Shown one piece after another: positions 45,942-53,584 of a stretch of 64,000 nucleotides of DNA. Position numbers and translations under genes: made by a program. The notes under the pieces are model-generated. The model was given only the letters and a program-made list of their open reading frames with translations, searched no databases and was not told the DNA's origin. Source of the stretch: a bacterium (GTDB taxonomy: Bacteria > Electryoneota > Electryoneia > Electryoneales > Electryoneaceae); the NCBI GenBank assembly GCA_020444425.1, contig JAHLLB010000020.1:1-64000 (forward strand), read 5' to 3'. Position 1 is the first letter of the stretch. Every line of letters begins with the position of its first letter.

Positions 45942-48329
45942 CTAGTCCCGCGTGCGCACGGTGAACGGATACACGCTGGCGAAATGGTTCCGCATCTCGA
46001 GCAGCATGCTCTCCTGGTCTTCCGGCCGCACCAGCGCGATCACCGCGCCGCCGCCGCCGCTGCCGGTCAATTTTGCACCGAGCACGCCGTTATCGACGAG
46101 CAACTCGACGGCGTTGTCCAGCTCGCGCGTAGACACGCCCAACCGGGCGAGCAACTCGTGATTGCGCAGCATCAGCTTGCCGACTTCGACTTCGTCGCCG
46201 GTGCCGAGCGCGATGCCGGCGTCGCTGGTCACTTCGCCGATCTTCTCGAGCAGACCGTCCACACGCTTCGGATTCAGGTCACGGCTCGACCGTACCCGCG
46301 CGACCATATCAATGGTGCGTGCGCCGGGCGCGACAAAGCAGATCAGGCCGGCCATTGGTTTCTGCACGTGAATCGGGATGATTTCACGCGGCGGACCCTT
46401 GCGGAACCAGAGAACGCCGTCGGAAATAACCGTCGCCGCGTCCATCCCGCTTGGGTGGCCGTGGAAGATGGATTCCAGCGATTGTACGTCGTCAAACAGA
46501 TCGCGCGCGAGGCTGATCTCGCCGGTTTCGTTACGCAGCTTGCGCAAACCGGACACCAGCGCCGCAGAAAACGCCGCCGATGAACCCAGCCCCATTCCGG
46601 GGACGAGGTCCGAGTCAATCTCCACCGCAATTGGTTCACGCTGCAGCTCGTACATCTCGAGCGCCTGGTCTACCGCGCGGGTGAACAGGCGAATGTCGCG
46701 GTCGGATTCCGGTGCGCCGAAGGGCTGGTTAAATTTCGGACTGAGGAAACGCGGACCGTCGTTGTCCTGCTTGATGCGGATCGTCAGGCCAATATCGATC
46801 GAACACGTGATGCCGGGATAGTTGTACACGGTCGCGTGTTCACCGAACAGCACCACCTTGCCGGGCGCCCACGCCTCCAATGGCAGACCGTTCTTCGCTT
46901 CCGGGGCGGATGATGTCTTTTCGTTTTGCATACGCGTAAAGATCTCCTCCGCGACCGCCACCTTGACATCGCCACGGCGAATCATCTCGTTGGCAACGGT
47001 TTCCACCTGGTCCGTCGGCACACCAACGCTGATCGCAACGCTGCGCGCGTGCAGGGCCATGTGGCCCTTCTGAATCCCGACGGTACTCAACGCATGGCAG
47101 GCGGCAAAGTTCTGTGCCAATCCGACTGCGGCGAACATCGCGCCGATTTCCTGCGCGTCCCGCACACCCGCGATGCGGCGCAACAGGCGCACGCCCGGGT
47201 GGCTGTTCAACGCACCACCGACCGCCCCCACCTGCATCGGCAGGGCGATGGATCCATGCAATGCGCCGTCCGCGATCCAGTAATCAGTCAGGCTGCGGTA
47301 TTGGCCATCACGGGCCGCCCACGCGTGCCCACCGGCTTCGATCGCGCGCCAATCCTGGCCCAATGCCATCGCGGCCGCGCCGATGCCGTTGAAGATGCCC
47401 TTGTTATGCGTCGTCGCGCGGTACGGATCGGCCCACGCCATGCGATAGGCTTCCACCATCCGTTTCGCGACTTCTTCACCACTGTATTCGCTTGTCTTCA
47501 GCTGCTCGAATGGCATCGCGAAATGTGCCCGTGCCAGCCGCTTGTCGGCGAGGTTGGACAGAATCCGCAGGTGTACACGTCCACCGGTGATCGTCTCGAT
47601 CAGCGGTCCGGCCGCCTCGCACGAAGTGTTGACGTGGTTCGCACCCATCGCCTCGCGCACATCAATCAGCAGGTGCACAATCAGCATTCGGCCGACACCC
47701 TCGCCACCGTCCACAACACGCGTTTCAACGTCAAATGCGCCGCCGCCGCGATCAACCATCCGCGGATTGGCCAGGTTGGCCTGTCCGAGAATCGCCTGCT
47801 TGTTGTTATGGATCAGCGATTCCGCTTCGACTGGATCGTCAAGATCAAGTACCTGAATCTGACCGATCATCACCGGAGCGTCGACATCCGTGTCAAACCC
47901 ACCACCCTGCCGGATCATCAGCGCCGCCTTGGAGGCCGCCGCGATGATCGACGCTTCCTCGATCGCCATCGGCACGAGATAATCGCGCTTGTCGATGAGG
48001 AAGTTCAGCGCGAGTCCGAGCGGCATCCCATGCACGCCGATGGCGTTCTCCACCATGTTGACGGCGTGTTCGATGCGTAGTGCGCGGCCTTCGCGAAGAG
48101 TATTGAGCTGCTTTTCACTGAGGTTGTAGCTACGGGCGAGGTAGGCCAGGCGGCGTTCCACCGGCAACCGGTAGAAACCCGGGATGCGTGAGGTGATCGC
48201 CTCCTGCTCCTCGACATGCTGCGGGTTCAGCGTAATGATATCGGCATGACCGTTGGATCCATTGCTGGATTCGCGATGGGTTTCACGGCCGTTCCGTATG
48301 TTGTTAAAGCTGTCCTGTTCAGGAATCAC
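45942..48329 (-). CDS. HMG-CoA reductase (class II)-mevalonate kinase fusion protein
   Basis: This 795-residue protein joins two mevalonate-pathway enzymes in one frame. Residues about 45-465 are class II HMG-CoA reductase: ENAIGVHGMPLGLALNF (E94), REAMGANHVNT, THNKGIFNGI (K310), QDWRAIEAGGHAWA (D326) and IQKGHMALHARS (H423). Residues about 485-795 are mevalonate kinase (GHMP): WAPGKVVLFGEHATVY (K491), PGMGLGSSAAFSAAL, GHPSGMDAAT (D630) and LTGSGGGGAVIAL. A linker of about 20 residues lies between. GTG 48329 overlaps the fni stop (GTGA) and has GGAG seven bases upstream; GTG 48350 is an alternative. Inside the gene, GGAGGAG stands before an in-frame ATG at 46931, the linker start, so the kinase may also be made alone. 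Confidence 0.93.
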   Translation of the reverse strand: MIPEQDSFNNIRNGRETHRESSNGSNGHADIITLNPQHVEEQEAITSRIPGFYRLPVERRLAYLARSYNLSEKQLNTLREGRALRIEHAVNMVENAIGVHGMPLGLALNFLIDKRDYLVPMAIEEASIIAAASKAALMIRQGGGFDTDVDAPVMIGQIQVLDLDDPVEAESLIHNNKQAILGQANLANPRMVDRGGGAFDVETRVVDGGEGVGRMLIVHLLIDVREAMGANHVNTSCEAAGPLIETITGGRVHLRILSNLADKRLARAHFAMPFEQLKTSEYSGEEVAKRMVEAYRMAWADPYRATTHNKGIFNGIGAAAMALGQDWRAIEAGGHAWAARDGQYRSLTDYWIADGALHGSIALPMQVGAVGGALNSHPGVRLLRRIAGVRDAQEIGAMFAAVGLAQNFAACHALSTVGIQKGHMALHARSVAISVGVPTDQVETVANEMIRRGDVKVAVAEEIFTRMQNEKTSSAPEAKNGLPLEAWAPGKVVLFGEHATVYNYPGITCSIDIGLTIRIKQDNDGPRFLSPKFNQPFGAPESDRDIRLFTRAVDQALEMYELQREPIAVEIDSDLVPGMGLGSSAAFSAALVSGLRKLRNETGEISLARDLFDDVQSLESIFHGHPSGMDAATVISDGVLWFRKGPPREIIPIHVQKPMAGLICFVAPGARTIDMVARVRSSRDLNPKRVDGLLEKIGEVTSDAGIALGTGDEVEVGKLMLRNHELLARLGVSTRELDNAVELLVDNGVLGAKLTGSGGGGAVIALVRPEDQESMLLEMRNHFASVYPFTVRTRD
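46931..46951 (-). promoter_or_regulatory. internal ribosome-binding site and start of the mevalonate kinase half
   Basis: On the minus strand GGAGGAG is followed after 12 bases by ATG at 46931, in frame, opening MQNEKTSSAPE, the linker before the kinase domain. Spacing is longer than ideal, so use is uncertain. Confidence 0.4.
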
Positions 48330-49408
48330 GAAGCTTCTCCAGGTGTCCACGTCAGGCCATCCAGATACTGCCGCAGATTGCTTCCAATCACACGGGGCGC
48401 CTGTTTCAAGGCAGCCAGATCAGCAGAGCCGGTCAACAACATGGCCATTTTCAATTCGTGGGCCAGGGTTTCAACGAATTGTACCGCTCCATCATGCCCG
48501 TGCTCAAGGAATTGCAATAATATAGCGCGTGCGTACCCGGCGATATCGGCTCCCAGCGCAATCGCCCGTGCGGCGTCCAGACCGTCCATCATCCCGCCGG
48601 ACGCGATGATCGTCGCGTCGTTGCCGAGAATGGTTCGGGCTGCGTGTACACCTGCCGCGGTCGGAACACCCCAGTCGGCAAAAACCTGACCGGATCGCTG
48701 CAACGGACCGTTTGTCGGGCGATGGGACTCGACTTTCGTCCAGCTCGTCCCGCCCGCGCCAGCGACGTCCACTATCGGCACGCCAATGACACGCAATCGT
48801 TCCAGCGTTTGCGGCGACAAGCCCGCGCCGGTTTCCTTGACCAGAACGCGTCCGTCCATGTGGTCCAGCAGCCGGGCGATGCCGTCCAGCAAGCCGCGGA
48901 ACCGCCGGTTGCCTTCCAGTTGCACCAGTTCCTGCGCGGCGTTGAGATGGACGCAAATCCCGTCGGCCTCTATCGCTTCCGCAAGCCGGGCGACGGTTTC
49001 GGTCGGCACCTCAATCAACTGCACAGCGCCAATGTTGCCAAGGAGCACGCCGTTGGGAATTTCATCCCGCACGGCAAATTGCGATGTGACTTCCGGGTGA
49101 CGGAGCATCACTCGTTGCGATCCTACAGCAAATGCAATGCCTGTTTGCTCCGCGACACGTGCGAGACCGTGGTTCAGTCGCTCGGCAAACTCCGCCCCGC
49201 CGGTCATGCTGACGATCATGAACGGCAATGACAGCGGCTTTCCGAAGAAATCGGTGGAGAGGTTGAGCTCGCTCTCGTCGAGTTCGGGGAGCGCCTGGTG
49301 TAACAATTTCACGTCTTCGAGCAGAGTTGTCTCGCTATGAGACACATCGCTGTCCGAAACGATACGAAGGTGTTCGCTCTTGCGTCGCGATATCAGTGTG
49401 TCAGCCAA
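48326..49408 (-). CDS. fni: type 2 isopentenyl-diphosphate delta-isomerase (FMN)
   Basis: The 360-residue flavoenzyme interconverts isopentenyl and dimethylallyl diphosphate using FMN and NAD(P)H. Marks are SRRKSEHLRI at the N-terminus, FMIVSMTGG, VGSQR, GAVQL, VKETGAGLS, VDVAGAGGTSW and IASGGMMDGLDAARAIALGAD. It differs from the unrelated type 1 Idi fold. The start is TTG 49408, supported by GAGGA six bases upstream and by the family N-terminus. It is the first gene of the mevalonate operon and overlaps the fusion gene by four bases. Confidence 0.95.
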   Translation of the reverse strand: MADTLISRRKSEHLRIVSDSDVSHSETTLLEDVKLLHQALPELDESELNLSTDFFGKPLSLPFMIVSMTGGAEFAERLNHGLARVAEQTGIAFAVGSQRVMLRHPEVTSQFAVRDEIPNGVLLGNIGAVQLIEVPTETVARLAEAIEADGICVHLNAAQELVQLEGNRRFRGLLDGIARLLDHMDGRVLVKETGAGLSPQTLERLRVIGVPIVDVAGAGGTSWTKVESHRPTNGPLQRSGQVFADWGVPTAAGVHAARTILGNDATIIASGGMMDGLDAARAIALGADIAGYARAILLQFLEHGHDGAVQFVETLAHELKMAMLLTGSADLAALKQAPRVIGSNLRQYLDGLTWTPGEAS

Positions 49409-49575
49409 CCGGATTCCTCAAGCTTTTGAACGCCTGAAATGTAAGGTTCGTACTGGAGTTTTCCACCGGGAACGGTACAAATTGGAGCCTCCGGTGATCG
49501 TTTGTCGAAGCCAGAAACGTGCCTGTCCGGGCTATGGTGGACCAAATCGTTGATTAACCCCGGATCGCCTGGGGT

Positions 49576-49682
49576 GTCATTCTGAGCGAAGCAAAGAAGG
49601 TCCAGCTTTGCCGACAACCAATACTTGTAATCCGTTTATAATATGGATCTTCTTCACTTCTCTTCGTTCCATTCAGAATGAC
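49576..49682. repeat. interrupted inverted repeat GTCATTCTGA...TTCAGAATGAC
   Basis: GTCATTCTGAGCGAAGCAAA with following GAAGG (49576-49600) is matched imperfectly in reverse by CTTCTCTTCGTTCCATTCAG and AATGAC (49657-49682). Similar GTCATTCTGAGCGAAGC phrases are familiar intergenic repeats in FCB genomes, so this looks like a degenerate mobile or REP-like unit. Confidence 0.7.
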
Positions 49683-49811
49683 GCGACAGCCGAAATTTCC
49701 TCGAATTCTGAACGTTGCCACTTTGTCAGCAGTCTTGTACGCTCTTCCGTCAGCTGGCTGGACGATCCAGGCCATGCGTTTTGGATGCAATCCAGGTCTT
49801 GCTTTTGGATG

Positions 49812-49840
49812 CAAGAGAAACGCCCGCGTTACGCGGGCGT
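49812..49840 (-). terminator. terminator of the gene at 49867
   Basis: Perfect arms ACGCCCGCG (49820-49828) and CGCGGGCGT (49832-49840), followed on the minus strand by TTTCTCTT. Confidence 0.88.
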
Positions 49841-49866
49841 GATTGATCTCGAAAATAGTACGGTCT

Positions 49867-50271
49867 CTACCGGAACAGCGCTTTCAACGAACCCCACGTT
49901 TGCTGCACGGTGCTGATGGATAGCACGATGCTCCTGGTGTCGCTGTGGACGAACTGTTCGTCCATCTGCGCGCGGATGCGGTAGTGGAAGGTGCGTGTGG
50001 TCTGCTTGAACACATCGGTATCGATGAAGCGGTATTGTTCTCCAGCACCTTGCGGGGTGAACGTGGCGATGTCGAAGTATTCGACGCCGTCCATGCTACG
50101 TTCAATCACAAGCGAGGTACACCCGGCTTCATCGGCCATGGTCCACTCGATGATGACCTGGCCATGCGGCGCGCTGAGGTCGAAATCCTCCCAGCTCGGC
50201 TCGGCGTTGGCCACGGTAACCGCAAACAACGCGGCGACCACCAGTGTCAGTATCCACTTCACACTCTTCAT
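49867..50271 (-). CDS. small secreted protein with fibronectin-type-III-like fold
   Basis: The 134-residue product has a signal peptide (VANAE, about 23) and one beta-sandwich domain (about 30-120): GQVIIEWTMADEAGCTSLVIERSMDGVEYFDIATFT, then YRFIDTDVFKQTTRTFHYRIRAQM. This is the pattern of Fn3/Ig-like domains that precede a T9SS domain in many FCB proteins (erSxdGxxfxxi, Y-x-Y-R-I). Here the domain stands alone with no sorting signal. Function unknown. No strong ribosome-binding site is visible before ATG 50271. A good terminator follows, so it is a single-gene transcript. Confidence 0.7.
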   Translation of the reverse strand: MKSVKWILTLVVAALFAVTVANAEPSWEDFDLSAPHGQVIIEWTMADEAGCTSLVIERSMDGVEYFDIATFTPQGAGEQYRFIDTDVFKQTTRTFHYRIRAQMDEQFVHSDTRSIVLSISTVQQTWGSLKALFR

Positions 50272-50583
50272 GCCAATAACGTAACACCTCGTCTGCGGGG
50301 GATCAAGAGCGAAGACTCAGTTTCTGGCTCGATCTCGAATTCCACCGAATACTGCGTTCTTGTCTCATACACGGGAGCAAACGTACAGTGGTTCCGCCGC
50401 TGGCGCAACCGGTGCGTGGATAACTCGGCTCAGCATCGCGCCCCCGGCTCCGGAACGGAGGCTAACTCCCGGCTCACACCAGCGAGGCAAAAGGTGTTGC
50501 TCTCAGCTTGTCCGGGGGTGGAATACGTGTTACATTGCGCGACTTGAAATGGACTCAACCTAGCAGAAGAAGTCAGGGCTACG
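50272..50583. other. divergent intergenic region upstream of the translation cluster
   Basis: No gene. It should hold the promoter of the plus-strand cluster; TTGTCC followed after 16 bases by TTACAT (around 50510-50537) is a weak candidate. Confidence 0.4.
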
Positions 50584-51288
50584 ATGGCCAGGCAACAAAA
50601 ACGTCTCAAGAAGCAAGAGCTGCGCGAAGATCCTCTGATGACGGCGCTTACCAACGCCCAGATCTGGCTCGCGGAGCACGGTAAAAAGTTGGCGATCGGT
50701 GTGGTTGTGGTCGCCGTGGTGGTGGTTGCGGTGGTGATGCTGGGGAACATGCGCACGGAGGCCGACCTCGAGTCGCGCCGGGCGTTCGCGGAAGCGCAGC
50801 TCGAACTCGCTCAGACCAACCCGGAAGACATGATTCCGCCGCTGCTGCGTGTTGCGGATGAGTACAGTGGAACCTCCGGCGGCGCGGAAGCGTTGTACAC
50901 TGCGGCGGAGATGGCGCTGAACAACCTCGACAACGAGCGTGCGGCTGAACTGTTCCAGCGTTTCCTGGACGAGTACAGTAGTGAGTACCTGTTGCCGGAA
51001 GGCGCGATGGGTGGTCTCGCGACGGCGTACATGAACCTCGGACAGTATCAGGAAGCCGCGGACACGTACATCAAACTGGCGAACGACAAGCGTGCCAGTC
51101 ACTACCGTTACTTCGCTCTGTTGAATGCGGCGGAAGCCTATGTCAAGCTTGAGCAGTACGACAAGGCGCGTGAGGTGTTGAACACGGTTGTCGAAGAAAA
51201 GTCGGCGACGGTGAGTGATTTCCGCACACGTGCTCAGGAAGAATTGGCTCGGATTGATGTACTGGCGGACAGTGTTGGTCTCCCTTGA
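50584..51288 (+). CDS. TPR-repeat inner-membrane protein (YfgM-like)
   Basis: The 234-residue protein has a basic N-terminus (MARQQKRLKKQ), one membrane helix (about 35-55, Val-rich) and a C-terminal array of TPR repeats (about 58-220; GAEALYTAAEMALNNLDNERAAELFQRFL, GLATAYMNLGQYQEAADTYIKLA, LNAAEAYVKLEQYDKAREVLNTV). Its shape matches YfgM and related tetratricopeptide proteins that sit in the membrane with the TPR in the periplasm or outside. It lies just before rimP, probably in the same transcript. Function inferred only from shape. Confidence 0.75.
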   Translation: MARQQKRLKKQELREDPLMTALTNAQIWLAEHGKKLAIGVVVVAVVVVAVVMLGNMRTEADLESRRAFAEAQLELAQTNPEDMIPPLLRVADEYSGTSGGAEALYTAAEMALNNLDNERAAELFQRFLDEYSSEYLLPEGAMGGLATAYMNLGQYQEAADTYIKLANDKRASHYRYFALLNAAEAYVKLEQYDKAREVLNTVVEEKSATVSDFRTRAQEELARIDVLADSVGLP

Positions 51289-51372
51289 GTTTCGGGGAAA
51301 CTGGAACTATATTTATGTGCTTAACGGATGAGTGGGCCTGCGCCCACTCTTTTGTTTGCTGGAGGAGTTGGG

Positions 51373-51855
51373 GTGTTGACGGTTGAGAAGATCGAGACCC
51401 TCCTTCGACCGGTACTGGAGGGCGGGGATTTGGAGCTTCTCGACCTGAAAGTGCTTGGCGCAAAGGGGCGTACAGCGTTTTATGCTGTCATAGACCATCG
51501 TTTCCGTCCGGTCAGCATCCAAGAGTTGACAACCATGTCCCGCCAGATCGAGGATATCCTCGACATGAGCGAGGAAGTCCCCCGAGAGTATTCGCTGGAC
51601 GTGACCTCCCCGGGCATCGACCACCCGTTGCGGTATGAATGGGAGTACTCGAAGAACGTGGGGCGCAAGCTGAAGATGGAGATTCAGCGCGATCCGGCGG
51701 ACCTTGCCGACGGTAAGGAGCCGCGTGGGGACAAACAGACAGAGACGTTTTCAGCGGAGTTGACGGAGGTACGTGACGGCGTGCTGCAGTTTGCCGATGG
51801 ACGTACCGTGCCGTTGGACCGAGTCCGGTTGGCGAAGGTCAAGCTCCCATGGTGA
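51373..51855 (+). CDS. rimP: ribosome maturation factor RimP
   Basis: The 160-residue protein is needed for maturation of the 30S subunit. Its N-terminal domain shows EKIETLLRPVLEGGDLELLDLKVLG and a conserved VDVTSPGIDHPLR-like stretch (SLDVTSPGIDHPLR) and the C-terminal SH3-like part ends with DRVRLAKVKL. GTG 51373 follows GGAGGAG; TTG 51376 is an alternative, and the family begins at this point, so the 15 upstream residues are excluded. It is in the classic rimP-nusA-infB order. Confidence 0.93.
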   Translation: MLTVEKIETLLRPVLEGGDLELLDLKVLGAKGRTAFYAVIDHRFRPVSIQELTTMSRQIEDILDMSEEVPREYSLDVTSPGIDHPLRYEWEYSKNVGRKLKMEIQRDPADLADGKEPRGDKQTETFSAELTEVRDGVLQFADGRTVPLDRVRLAKVKLPW

Positions 51856-51868
51856 AGGAAGAGTTGGT

Positions 51869-53434
51869 ATGAATCAGGCAGTCGTGGATGCCATCTCGTC
51901 GATTATTCGCGAGAAGAACATCGACCGTGACACCTTTCAGGAAATCATTGAATCAGTTTTCCTGAAGGCGATTGAGAAGCGGTTTGGCACCAGCGAAAAC
52001 TTTTCCGTGATCTTTAACCTTGAAAAAGGTGACATCGAGATCTACGCGGAAAAGGTTGTCGTCCCGGACGATGAGCTCGAGGACGAAGCAACCGAGATCG
52101 AGTTGTCGCGGGCGTTGGAGACGGACGAAGACATTGAAGTTGAGGACGACTTTGTTGAAGTCATCGACTACAATTCCTTCGGTCGCCGGCTCATTCTGTC
52201 CACGAAGCAGAATTTGATCCAGAAGATCAAGGAAATTGAAAAACAGAACCTGTATGATGAATTCAGCAAGCGCATCGGCGAGATCGTAATCGGCGATGTC
52301 CACCAGGCGAACCGGCGTGAGATCCGGATCAATGTGGACAAGACCGAAGTGATCATGCCGCAAGCGGAGCAGATTTACAATGAGCGCTGGCGTCGTGGCC
52401 AGTCCATCAAGGGCATCATTCTGGAGGTCCGCGAAACAAATCGTGAACCCCAGATTATTATCTCTCGGAAGAGCGAGCTGTTTGTGCGGCGGCTGTTTGA
52501 GCTCGAAGTTCCAGAGATTTTCGACAACATCGTCGAGATCAAAAAGATCGCGCGCGAGGCGGGCGACCGCACCAAGATCGCGGTGACCAGCAACGACCCG
52601 CGTGTTGACCCGGTCGGCGCCTGTGTCGGGATGAAGGGTGTTCGCATCCAGGCGATCGTGCGGGAGCTGAACAACGAGAAGATCGACATCATCCCGTACA
52701 CGAATGATCGTGAACTGATGGTTCGCCGCAGCCTGGCCCCGGTGATTCCGTTGGAGATTCTCTTCCACGAGACCGAGCCGCAGGTGACGGTTGTCGTTCC
52801 GGATGACCAGATGTCGATGGCGATCGGCCGTCGCGGTCAGAACATCCGGCTGGCGAGTGAGATTACCGGCTTCCAGATCGATCCGGTCAAGGAATCCGAG
52901 TACTATATCGAAGAGCTTCCGCTCGGTGAAGTGGAAGAGCTGAGCCCGGAAACGTTGAGCCTGCTTTCGGCCGCTGGATTGAACAGCGCGGAAGAGGTGA
53001 TTGAGGCCGGCATGGACGGCCTGCTCGACCTCGAAGGGGTTGACCCGGAGATGGCTGCGACAATCCTCGAAGTTCTCGAGTCCTATTACGAGGACGATGA
53101 CGACGAGGACGGCGTGTTCTTCGAAGACGACGATGATGATGATGACGAGGATGAGGACGACGACGCCCCGGAAATCATCGAAGTCGAACCGATTGAGGTT
53201 CCGGTGAAAACCGCCGATTCCGCTCAGGCAGAAGCTGACGACGCTGAGTCTGTTGACGCGGAACCCGAAGAAGAGACGACGGAAGCCGGTGACGAAGAGC
53301 CGGCAGCCGAAGCAGAACCCGAAGAAGAGACGTCGGAAGCCGGTGACGAAGAACCGGCAGCCGAAGCGGAATCCGAAGAAGAGATGACGGAAGCCGCAGA
53401 TACAGACGTTGAAGACGAAGAAAAAGCGAAATAA
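51869..53434 (+). CDS. nusA: transcription termination/antitermination factor NusA with acidic tail
   Basis: The 521-residue protein has the NusA N-terminal domain (1-130), S1 domain (about 133-200), KH1 (about 225-280) and KH2 (about 290-345; MSMAIGRRGQNIRLASEITG), a helix-hairpin-helix (about 355-402) and then an unusual tail of about 115 residues. The tail has Asp-rich runs (about 408-432) and three near-identical copies of an 18-residue acidic repeat (EEETTEAGDEEPAAEAEP type). It binds RNA polymerase and controls pausing. The tail could act like the acidic repeats known in some NusA proteins. GGAAGAG precedes ATG 51869. Confidence 0.96.
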   Translation: MNQAVVDAISSIIREKNIDRDTFQEIIESVFLKAIEKRFGTSENFSVIFNLEKGDIEIYAEKVVVPDDELEDEATEIELSRALETDEDIEVEDDFVEVIDYNSFGRRLILSTKQNLIQKIKEIEKQNLYDEFSKRIGEIVIGDVHQANRREIRINVDKTEVIMPQAEQIYNERWRRGQSIKGIILEVRETNREPQIIISRKSELFVRRLFELEVPEIFDNIVEIKKIAREAGDRTKIAVTSNDPRVDPVGACVGMKGVRIQAIVRELNNEKIDIIPYTNDRELMVRRSLAPVIPLEILFHETEPQVTVVVPDDQMSMAIGRRGQNIRLASEITGFQIDPVKESEYYIEELPLGEVEELSPETLSLLSAAGLNSAEEVIEAGMDGLLDLEGVDPEMAATILEVLESYYEDDDDEDGVFFEDDDDDDDEDEDDDAPEIIEVEPIEVPVKTADSAQAEADDAESVDAEPEEETTEAGDEEPAAEAEPEEETSEAGDEEPAAEAESEEEMTEAADTDVEDEEKAK

Positions 53435-53584
53435 ATCGACGTCGGTCAAGTTGTACATCTGGCGGGCGGACGTGGCAGGGTGCCCGTCCATGCGACACCG
53501 CGGGTGAAGTAGCACCGGCGAACTACTGAGCGTAAACACCGAAGGTTGGGTTGTCTCGATTCGGGGTTCGTCAAGAGATGGAGT

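Larger units (their letters stand above)
49409..49866. other. intergenic region upstream of the mevalonate operon
   Basis: No gene. It should hold the operon promoter (minus strand) and also holds an interrupted inverted repeat (49576-49682) and the terminator of the gene at 49867. Confidence 0.55.
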
